Source: Aquifex aeolicus
GTDB lineage: Bacteria; Aquificota; Aquificia; Aquificales; Aquificaceae
Direction: 5' to 3'
NCBI GenBank assembly: GCA_015661465.1
Contig: DQVZ01000186.1
Coordinates: 1 to 23,815 of the forward strand
DNA: 23,815 nucleotides
The notes beneath the pieces were generated by a model, which worked only from the letters and a program-made list of their open reading frames with translations, searched no databases and was not told where the DNA came from. Positions 16,504 to 23,815 of the stretch are shown one piece after another; position 1 is the stretch's first letter, and every line of letters starts with the position of its first letter. The position numbers and the translations under genes were made by a program.

Positions 16504-16836
16504 ATGACTTTTAGCAACGAAGAAGTCGAAAAGTTGAAAAAACTTGCGGAGGAAATTAAAGATTTAATGGTAGAACCGAATATAGAGATAGATGTTTGTT
16601 TTGACGATGTAGCTAAAGACGAAGGTTGTGAAGTAGGTATTACTCCTGGATACACTCCAAAGTACCCTTATATAAAGGTGATATACAAAGCGGGAGATGG
16701 TGATGTATTTGAAAAGAAAATAGAAATACCTCCGGAAATTCTAAAGAAGGATGTTAAAGAAATTAAAGAGTTCTTAACCTTTGCTATAGAGCAATTTATG
16801 GAAGAAATAGACAGTGTAGAATACGGAGGAGAGTAA
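16504..16836 (+). CDS. Small acidic protein of unknown function
   Basis: 110 residues, strongly acidic and lysine-rich, without signal peptide or membrane segment. Predicted layout is helix (about 4-24), strands carrying Cys32 and Cys40 (IDVCFDDVAKDEGCEVGI), a Tyr/Pro-rich turn (PGYTPKYPYIKVIYK), and two C-terminal helices. I do not recognise the family. GGGAGGTGG gives a good ribosome site. It follows the oxidoreductase operon by 96 bp with its own -10 and converges on the reverse gyrase remnant, whose drifting frame now overlaps its 3' end. Confidence 0.7.
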   Translation: MTFSNEEVEKLKKLAEEIKDLMVEPNIEIDVCFDDVAKDEGCEVGITPGYTPKYPYIKVIYKAGDGDVFEKKIEIPPEILKKDVKEIKEFLTFAIEQFMEEIDSVEYGGE

Positions 16837-16838
16837 AA

Positions 16839-17090
16839 CTAATGTGCTCTCTCCTGCTCTTTCATCTAGGTTTTTAATCTTATGTACTTCTTTTAAAACT
16901 TCTATATAATCTATTTCACCGCTTTCTATTTTGTCCATAGCTTCTTCAAGTTGTCTCGTAAGCTCTTCGCTTGCCCAATATGGGAACTTCTCTACAAGAA
17001 ACTCGTAAACTTTCCTTCCCAAATCAGTCTGTCAGAGCTTATTACTCCCCCGCAGTTGGGACAACCTCTCTATATCAACTGTAAAGTCAT
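16839..17090 (-). pseudogene. Reverse gyrase remnant (N- and C-terminal fragments fused by a large deletion)
   Basis: Read from ATG 17090 the frame gives MTLQLI, a TAG, then RGCPNCGGVISSDRL, which is the first zinc-finger motif at the N-terminus of reverse gyrases. A few codons later, in the next frame, TDLGRKVYEFLVEKFPYW and ELTRQLEEAMDKIESGEIDY appear; this is the pattern at the extreme C-terminus of the topoisomerase IA half (compare 'PT-x-x-G-x-x-V-Y' and 'TR-x-LE-x-x-MDK-x-E-x-GE'). About 1000 codons between them are missing. Past residue NLDER the open frame runs on into the neighbouring gene (to 16774), but the +1 frame reads KEQERAH and stops at 16839, just clear of that gene: probably the original end. 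Nonsense codon, deletion and two frame changes make function implausible. Confidence 0.75.
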
Positions 17091-17098
17091 AATACTAC

Positions 17099-17365
17099 TT
17101 ATTTAATTCTCTTGAAAATAAAAATCCTCACCTTTTTGGTTTCGAGGTCTTCTTTCAGGGCAACTATATGGGTATACTCTTTAAGTCTTTCCCCCTTACT
17201 TACCTCTCCCTTATTCTTATTTAAGTAATAGATAGTGAAGTCTTTGAAATCTTCTTCTTTGAAGTCAGAAATGGGCCTGATTTTCATATCAATATCGGAA
17301 GTTCTATAGCCGTATATAAGTCCCAATAGAAAGTTAAAAACCTTATCCCCCTTGAGGAATTGCAT
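17099..17365 (-). CDS. Protein of unknown function ahead of the reverse gyrase remnant
   Basis: 88 residues if started at ATG 17365 (91 from ATG 17374). Basic, no signal peptide, no cysteines. The N-terminus is helical and hydrophobic (FNFLLGLIYGY), followed by a charged middle and a final strand pair (VALKEDLETKKVRIFIFKR). No family recognised. The promoter TTGACA-17 bp-GACAAT ends 7 nt before ATG 17365 and overlaps ATG 17374, so 17365 is the likely start on a leaderless transcript. Its TAA lies 8 bp from the start of the reverse gyrase remnant, which was presumably once the second gene of this operon. Confidence 0.65.
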   Translation of the reverse strand: MQFLKGDKVFNFLLGLIYGYRTSDIDMKIRPISDFKEEDFKDFTIYYLNKNKGEVSKGERLKEYTHIVALKEDLETKKVRIFIFKRIK

Positions 17366-17372
17366 AAAACTC

Positions 17373-17401
17373 ATTGTCAGAAAGTTTTAAAGCTTTGTCA
17401 A
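17373..17401 (-). promoter_or_regulatory. Promoter of the 17365 gene
   Basis: Minus strand TTGACA (17401-17396), 17 bp spacer, GACAAT (17378-17373), then 7 nt to ATG. This is the only clear two-box promoter in the window with a consensus -35. Confidence 0.6.
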
Positions 17402-17434
17402 GTTGGGAAAACCGTTCCTTTACTCTTGGTATAA

Positions 17435-18184
17435 TCAACTGATTTTTTGGAAAATTTCTTCGGGTATTTCAAAGTTTGCTATTACCTGTTGGACGTCGTC
17501 TAAATCTTCCAGAGCGTTGAGGAGTTTTATTACCTTCTGGGCTATTTCTTCATCGGTAATCTGAACTGTGGAAAGGGGTTTCCAAGTGATTTGCGCCTTT
17601 TCTACGTGAACACCAGCCTTTTCAAGGTTTTCCTTTACGTCATAAAGTTCTTCAGGAACTGTATAGATTATGTGTATCTCTTCTCCGGGTTGAACATCTT
17701 CTGCTCCAGCTTCAATAGCTTTTTCAAGCAGTTCATCCTCCGATATTTCACGTGCAGGAACTTCTATATATCCTTTCCTCTCGAATAGATAAGATACACA
17801 ACCGGAAGAACCTAAATTACCACCGTATTTAGTGAATACATGTCTGATTTCGGACGTAGTTCTATTCCTATTATCGGTTGTAGCCATTACCATTACGGCT
17901 ACTCCGCCGGGAGCGTATCCTTCGTATATAACCTCTTCAAATTGCTCTCCACCGAGTTCTCCTGCCCCCTTTTTTATAGCCCTTTCTATATTTTCAAGGG
18001 GCATATTAGCCTTCTTAGCTTGCTCTATTGCGGTTCTCAATCTCGGATTAAACTCAGGATTGGGTCCTCCCAGTCTTGTTGCTACTATTATTTCCCTTAT
18101 TAATTTGCTAAAGAGTTTACCCCTTTGTGCATCAACCTTTGCCTTCTTGTGTTTAATCTGAGCCCAGTGACTATGCCCTGCCAT
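17435..18184 (-). CDS. YebC/TACO1-family protein
   Basis: 249 residues, full family length. The N-terminus [20 protein letters not shown] (in fact AGHSHW-x-x-IKHKK) is the invariant signature; [17 protein letters not shown] and the [14 protein letters not shown] block follow, then YEGYAPGG, and [13 protein letters not shown] [16 protein letters not shown]. Family members have been described both as DNA-binding regulators and, more recently, as ribosome-associated factors that help translation of proline-rich stretches. No Shine-Dalgarno; TATATT stands 8 nt before ATG. It is divergent from the decarboxylase gene with 39 bp between start codons. Confidence 0.95.
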   Translation of the reverse strand: MAGHSHWAQIKHKKAKVDAQRGKLFSKLIREIIVATRLGGPNPEFNPRLRTAIEQAKKANMPLENIERAIKKGAGELGGEQFEEVIYEGYAPGGVAVMVMATTDNRNRTTSEIRHVFTKYGGNLGSSGCVSYLFERKGYIEVPAREISEDELLEKAIEAGAEDVQPGEEIHIIYTVPEELYDVKENLEKAGVHVEKAQITWKPLSTVQITDEEIAQKVIKLLNALEDLDDVQQVIANFEIPEEIFQKIS

Positions 18185-18192
18185 AGTATATA

Positions 18193-18216
18193 AATATAAA
18201 AATTTTTGTATATATT
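18193..18216. promoter_or_regulatory. Divergent -10-like elements of the yebC-type and decarboxylase genes
   Basis: Minus strand TATATT (18198-18193) is 8 nt before the yebC-type ATG. Plus strand TATATT (18211-18216) is 7 nt before the decarboxylase ATG at 18224. Neither gene has a Shine-Dalgarno. The region is extremely AT-rich, so a chance match is a real possibility. Confidence 0.42.
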
Positions 18217-18223
18217 TTTCAGA

Positions 18224-19396
18224 ATGACTGGAGTTATAACCTTAGGAGAGATTCAGTTTAACTTTGCCAAGAAGTACTTTACGGATTTTGTCAACGAAAG
18301 AAGAGGAAGGATAGAGAAGCTTTTAAAACCCGAAAAGACCCCTGTTCTCCTTATGGATATAGAAGGTGTAAAAAAGAAATATCTGAAAGTTAAATACAAC
18401 TTTGCGGAGTTTAACGTTTATTACGCTGTAAAAGCTAACGATGATGACAGAGTTATTAAAGCCCTCGTGGAAGTAGGTTCAGGTTTTGAAGTAGCTTCAT
18501 CTGAAGAACTCAAGAAGGTTATTAATTTAGGGGGAAAGGTAGAAAGGATAATTTCCAGTAATCCAGTAAAACCTCCTGAATTCATAGATTACGCCTACTC
18601 TGTAGGGGTTAGGACTTTTGCGGTAGACAGTTTTACAGAAGTTGAAAAAATAAAGAAGATAGCACCACGTTCAAAGGTTTACGTCAGAATTGCCGTTCCC
18701 AATGAAGGAAGTGATTGGCCTCTTTCGAGAAAATTTGGTGTGGATACAGATACAGCTCTTGAAATACTTGAATACGCCAATAACTTGGGATTAATTCCAT
18801 ACGGAATAACCTTTCACGTAGGTTCCCAGTGTAATAATTTGAGAAATTGGTTTATTGCGGTAAAGCTTTCTGCAGAGCTTTGGGAGAAAGCCAGGGCAAA
18901 AGGACTTAAACTCCAGATGCTAAACATAGGAGGAGGTCTGCCGGTAAGGTACAATTACGAAGCTCTCAGTATAGAGGATATAGCTTATTACGTAAAAGGT
19001 TTAATGAGGAAATACTTTCCAGTCCAACCCTACGAACTCCAGATAGAACCGGGAAGGGGAATTGTAGGAGACCAAGGTCTTATGATTACAAGGGTAATAG
19101 GAAAAGCCACAAGGGGAGAAGAAAACTGGATTTACATAGACACAGGAGTTTTCAACGGACTGGCGGAAGCACTCGGAGGAATCAGATATCCCTTCTACAT
19201 TGAAAGGGAAGGAAAATTGAAGGAATGGACTATAGGCGGTATTTCTTGTGATAGTATGGATGTAGTAGCGAAAAACGTTTTCCTTCCTGAACCTCAAATT
19301 GGTGATTTTCTTTATATTCTCTCCACCGGAGCTTATACAACAGTTTATGCTTCAAACTTTAACGGCTTTCCTAGGCCTGAGGTTGTTCCTTTTTGA
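18224..19396 (+). CDS. PLP-dependent basic amino acid decarboxylase, ornithine decarboxylase family
   Basis: 390 residues, fold-type III (alanine-racemase-like barrel plus beta domain). Key sites are VYYAVKAN with the PLP lysine Lys70, FHVGSQ (about 197-202), NIGGGLP (about 234-240), EPGRG (about 275-279), the cross-subunit CDSMD with Cys342 and Asp343, and [12 protein letters not shown] (about 371-382). CDSMD and the FNGF ending favour ornithine (or lysine/ornithine) over diaminopimelate decarboxylase. It would supply putrescine or a longer diamine for the polyamines that thermophiles make in quantity. A TTG at 18206 lies upstream of the plausible -10, so ATG 18224 is preferred. Exact substrate is not proven. 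Confidence 0.87.
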   Translation: MTGVITLGEIQFNFAKKYFTDFVNERRGRIEKLLKPEKTPVLLMDIEGVKKKYLKVKYNFAEFNVYYAVKANDDDRVIKALVEVGSGFEVASSEELKKVINLGGKVERIISSNPVKPPEFIDYAYSVGVRTFAVDSFTEVEKIKKIAPRSKVYVRIAVPNEGSDWPLSRKFGVDTDTALEILEYANNLGLIPYGITFHVGSQCNNLRNWFIAVKLSAELWEKARAKGLKLQMLNIGGGLPVRYNYEALSIEDIAYYVKGLMRKYFPVQPYELQIEPGRGIVGDQGLMITRVIGKATRGEENWIYIDTGVFNGLAEALGGIRYPFYIEREGKLKEWTIGGISCDSMDVVAKNVFLPEPQIGDFLYILSTGAYTTVYASNFNGFPRPEVVPF

Positions 19397-19436
19397 ACTT
19401 TTATAAGATAATAAAGATAATGGAAAAGATGGTAAG

Positions 19437-20222
19437 ATGATAATATACGCCATAGGCTTTGCCTTCTCCTCGGGAGTTGCGGTAAGCTTATTAATCTCTT
19501 TCTTTTTATTCAAAGAATCTTTAAAAGTTCAATTTGTACCCAAGGTAAAGGAAGAAAAGGAAATAAGTGCTGTAAGCGTGGCAAAGAGTTTTGAAAAGTT
19601 TTTTAACTATACGGAAGAAATTAAGGTAAAAAATAGTAAACCCACCTCTGAGAATATTTCCGCTCTTTCCTTTAAAATCAAGGGCTTAATTTTATCAGAC
19701 AGCCTTGAAGGGGTAATTCTTTTGGATGGCAATAAATATGTATTTCTTGAAAAGGGAAAGGATTATAAAGGTTATACGCTTTCCAGAGTAAAAAAAGATA
19801 GGGCTGTTTTCCGAAAGGGCGGTAGGGAATTTGAAATACCCTTTGAACCTGAAAAGATGAAGGAAGGAAAAATCTCCACCAGAAGGACTTACGATTTTCC
19901 ACAAAGGGAAATTGTTGTTAGCAAAAGAGAAATAGAAAGGATAACTAAAGACCCGGCAAAAATGTTTACACAGATTCGTCTGGTTCCCTATGTGAGAGGA
20001 GGTAAAACAGAAGGCTTTATTTTTGAATGGGTAAAGCCGGGTAGTATCTTTCACAGAATGGGCATAAGAAGAGGAGACATTCTCGTTTCTATAAACAACA
20101 TGACCATTACCAGCGGTGAAGATGCTTTTAGAATACTGCAGATGATTAGGAACGAACCTAATTTAAAAGTAGTACTTATCAGAAGAGGAAAAAGGGAGGA
20201 GATAAATGTCAGAATTGAGTGA
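19437..20222 (+). CDS. gspC: Type II secretion protein C-like, PDZ-domain protein
   Basis: 261 residues. One N-terminal membrane span (about 4-26) is followed by a flexible linker and a strand-rich homology region (about 75-140, ISALSFKIKGLILSDSLEGVILLDG), then another linker and a PDZ domain (about 180-261) with GFIFEWVKPGSIFHRMGIRRGDILVSINN read as FEWVKPGSIFHRMGIRRGD. This order is the GspC layout, in which GspC links the inner-membrane platform to the secretin. It overlaps gspE by 17 bp. The other type II genes (D, F, G and so on) are not here. GGTAAG just before the ATG is a weak ribosome site. Confidence 0.82.
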   Translation: MIIYAIGFAFSSGVAVSLLISFFLFKESLKVQFVPKVKEEKEISAVSVAKSFEKFFNYTEEIKVKNSKPTSENISALSFKIKGLILSDSLEGVILLDGNKYVFLEKGKDYKGYTLSRVKKDRAVFRKGGREFEIPFEPEKMKEGKISTRRTYDFPQREIVVSKREIERITKDPAKMFTQIRLVPYVRGGKTEGFIFEWVKPGSIFHRMGIRRGDILVSINNMTITSGEDAFRILQMIRNEPNLKVVLIRRGKREEINVRIE

Positions 20223-21615
20223 AAGTTTAGATTACATCGTAGAGTATGAAGATGAAAAAGAGATATTGGTAATAGTTCCCGATAACTTCAATCCCTACTC
20301 AATAGAGGAGCTTCGATTTAAAAAAGGAAAGGATGTAAAGATTAAGGTAGTAGAACCTGAAGAATATGCGAAACTCATACAAGAAAGAATTTCTCAAGAA
20401 GAGATATTAGTGGAAGAAGAGGAAGAAACCGCTGAAGAGAATGTTGATATTCTTTTCCAGAAGGATTCCTCTCCTGCCGTAAGACTGGTAAATACGATTT
20501 TGATAAAGGCTTCTTCTGTTTCCGCGTCGGATGTACATTTCGAACCTTACGAGGATGAAACTATTGTTAGGATTCGTATGGACGGTGTTCTTCATGATTA
20601 CATGAAAATTCCTCCGTTAACCTATCAGGAGGTGGTTTCCCGTATCAAGGTCATGGCAAAATTGAATGTAGCGGAGAAAAGGATTCCACAAGATGGAAAA
20701 ATCAGAGTGAAGATAGGGAGAAAGGATTACGATATAAGGGTTTCCGTTGTGCCTACTGTATTCGGTGAAAGGGTGGTTCTCAGGCTTCTTGAAAAAACGG
20801 GACAGCTTCTTACCCTTAAAGAGCTGGGTCTTTCTCCCGAAGATGAGGAAAAGGTGAGAAAGCTTGCAGAAAAGCCTTACGGTATAGTTCTCGTCACAGG
20901 TCCCACTGGTGCCGGGAAATCAACAACTCTTTACGCTATGCTACTCCATATAAGAAATCCAAAAAGGAACATAATAACAATAGAAGACCCTGTGGAATAT
21001 CAGATGAAGGGAATAAGTCAGATACAAGTAAATCCCAAGGTAGGACTTACTTTTGCTCAGGGCCTGAGGGCAATCCTCCGACAAGACCCGGACGTAATAA
21101 TGGTAGGTGAAATAAGAGACCCTGAAACAGCAGAAGTAGCAGTTCAAGCTGCTTTGACAGGACACCTAGTTTTATCCACAGTACACACAAATGACGCACC
21201 TTCAGCTATAACTCGTCTCAAGGATATGGGAATAGAGCCTTTTTTAATAGCTTCTTCAGTTGAAGGGGTGATAGCACAGAGACTTGTAAGGAAAATATGC
21301 CCTCACTGTAAGGAACCCTATAAACCTAACAAAGAAGAACTCAGGGAACTGGGACTTCCAGAGAGAGATTATACCTTCTACAGGGGAAAAGGATGTGAAC
21401 ATTGCCTTGGAACGGGATACAGAGGAAGAACAGGTATATTCGAAGTTCTGGAGATTGACGAAGAACTAAAAAAGCTGATAAATCATACTCAAGATGCTAA
21501 CGACATAAGAAATGAGGCGAAAAAGAAAGGTTTCAAAACCATGCTCGAAGATGGCATAGAAAAAATCCTAAAAGGGATTACCACGAGTAGCGAGGTTCTC
21601 AGCGTTGTAAAGTAA
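20206..21615 (+). CDS. gspE: Type II secretion ATPase GspE
   Basis: 469 residues. A short N-terminal domain (about 1-80) ends in an acidic stretch, then comes the GspE/PilB catalytic core. Seen are SASDVHFEPYE (about 106-116), the Walker A GPTGAGKST (232-240), the Asp box ITIEDPVEY (about 257-265), the Walker B DVIMVGEIRDPETA (296-309) and the His box LSTVHTNDAP. A zinc-binding tetracysteine Cys365/Cys368 (CPHC) and Cys397/Cys400 (CEHC) is intact. GspE hydrolyses ATP at the cytosolic face to drive pseudopilus assembly; a type IV pilus PilB is the alternative, but the longer N domain of PilB is absent and gspC precedes. GGGAGGA lies upstream within gspC. Confidence 0.9.
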   Translation: MSELSESLDYIVEYEDEKEILVIVPDNFNPYSIEELRFKKGKDVKIKVVEPEEYAKLIQERISQEEILVEEEEETAEENVDILFQKDSSPAVRLVNTILIKASSVSASDVHFEPYEDETIVRIRMDGVLHDYMKIPPLTYQEVVSRIKVMAKLNVAEKRIPQDGKIRVKIGRKDYDIRVSVVPTVFGERVVLRLLEKTGQLLTLKELGLSPEDEEKVRKLAEKPYGIVLVTGPTGAGKSTTLYAMLLHIRNPKRNIITIEDPVEYQMKGISQIQVNPKVGLTFAQGLRAILRQDPDVIMVGEIRDPETAEVAVQAALTGHLVLSTVHTNDAPSAITRLKDMGIEPFLIASSVEGVIAQRLVRKICPHCKEPYKPNKEELRELGLPERDYTFYRGKGCEHCLGTGYRGRTGIFEVLEIDEELKKLINHTQDANDIRNEAKKKGFKTMLEDGIEKILKGITTSSEVLSVVK

Positions 21616-23551
<1,936 letters not shown>

Positions 23552-23555
23552 GTAG

Positions 23556-23815
23556 ATGCTTAAGTTTATTTTCTTCAGACTTCTCCAAGCGATTCCTACC
23601 CTTATCGGGGTTACTTTCTTATCCTTTGTGATAATAAAACTTGCACCGGGAGATTATTTAGACCAGCTCAGGTTAAACCCCCAGATTTCTCCCGAAACAA
23701 TAGAACGCCTAAAGGAGATATACGGCCTGGATAAACCCTTGCTTGTTCAATACTTTTTGTGGCTTAAAAATGCCTTATTCTTTGACTTAGGGTATTCCTT
23801 CCAGTATCACGCTCC
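23556..23815 (+). CDS. ABC transporter permease, dipeptide/oligopeptide (DppB) type, N-terminal part
   Basis: About 86 codons before the right edge. The protein opens with FIFFRLLQAIPTLIGVTFLSF, the N-terminal span of DppB/OppB permeases, then IIKLAPGD (family motif), the YGLDKPLLVQYFLWL block, and a DLGYSF-type FFDLGYSFQY. These are the standard N-terminal features of permeases importing peptides or nickel. ATG 23556 has no strong ribosome site; TAAG lies in the preceding gene's end. Substrate and partner genes are beyond the window. Confidence 0.88.
   Translation, partial: MLKFIFFRLLQAIPTLIGVTFLSFVIIKLAPGDYLDQLRLNPQISPETIERLKEIYGLDKPLLVQYFLWLKNALFFDLGYSFQYHA

Noticed and set aside
16774..17022. 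An open 82-codon minus-strand frame as a real gene
   Set aside because: Its only recognisable part is the C-terminal end of reverse gyrase, it starts with TTG in mid-domain, has no ribosome site, and overlaps the end of the 16504 gene by 63 bp.
17832..18161. 109-codon frame antisense to the yebC-type gene
   Set aside because: It mirrors a strongly conserved coding sequence; composition is that of a shadow frame (Ser/Cys/Leu-rich) with no ribosome site.
18206..18223. TTG at 18206 as the decarboxylase start
   Set aside because: It precedes the plausible -10 and adds six residues with no family counterpart; ATG 18224 fits the promoter spacing.

Overview
The window looks like chromosome of a hyperthermophilic or thermophilic bacterium of the Aquificales (Aquifex / Hydrogenobacter type). 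The evidence is gene content rather than a database match: a five-gene 2-oxoacid:ferredoxin oxidoreductase operon of the kind known from the reductive TCA cycle of these bacteria, a decayed reverse gyrase gene (a marker of hyperthermophiles), an archaeal-style adenosylhomocysteinase, Lys/Glu-rich proteins, moderately AT-rich DNA and very tight packing. Almost everything is housekeeping. There is no transposase, integrase, phage gene, CRISPR array, tRNA or rRNA.

Layout. 1-939 (minus): the start of mrdA (PBP2) preceded by mreD, the tail of a rod-shape operon. 976-4291 (plus): a secreted protein of unknown function, a probable FliK-like hook-length protein and a 595-residue secreted TPR protein, running into 4292-6807: flgB, flgC, fliE, fliF (proximal rod, rod-to-MS-ring adaptor, MS ring). 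6815-8564 (minus): ahcY and purE. 8590-9624 (plus): murG. 9676-11778 (minus): purF and an rlpA-like lipoprotein gene. 11779-12154 is the only long gap; it holds an apparent 27-codon membrane-peptide gene with its own promoter and Shine-Dalgarno, plus an upstream interrupted palindrome. 12155-16407 (plus): an orphan gene, then the oxidoreductase operon in the order delta, alpha, beta, gamma, epsilon(ferredoxin). 16504-17365: an orphan plus-strand gene converging on the reverse gyrase remnant, with an unknown 88-codon gene in front of the remnant. 17435-18184 (minus): yebC-type gene. 18224-21615 (plus): an ornithine-decarboxylase-family enzyme, then a GspC-like PDZ protein and GspE. 21616-23167 (minus): enolase and a FtsB/DivIC-like protein. 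23183-end (plus): a DUF1232 protein and the beginning of a DppB-type permease.

The parts that work together are cell-wall growth and division (mreD, mrdA, murG, rlpA, ftsB-like), the flagellar basal body (fliK-like to fliF), purine synthesis (purE, purF), methyl-cycle and polyamine metabolism (ahcY, the decarboxylase), CO2-fixing or reversible oxidoreductase chemistry, and a split-off piece of a type II secretion machine.

The most interesting signals are: (1) a reverse gyrase gene reduced to its first zinc-finger codons joined to its last ~60 codons; (2) a set of first-in-operon genes with no Shine-Dalgarno and a -10-like hexamer exactly 7-8 nt before the start codon, suggesting leaderless mRNAs, including divergent pairs whose promoters must overlap; (3) the 27-codon membrane peptide; (4) an internal duplication in the RlpA-like protein; (5) a CO-dehydrogenase-epsilon-like accessory subunit in the oxidoreductase operon.
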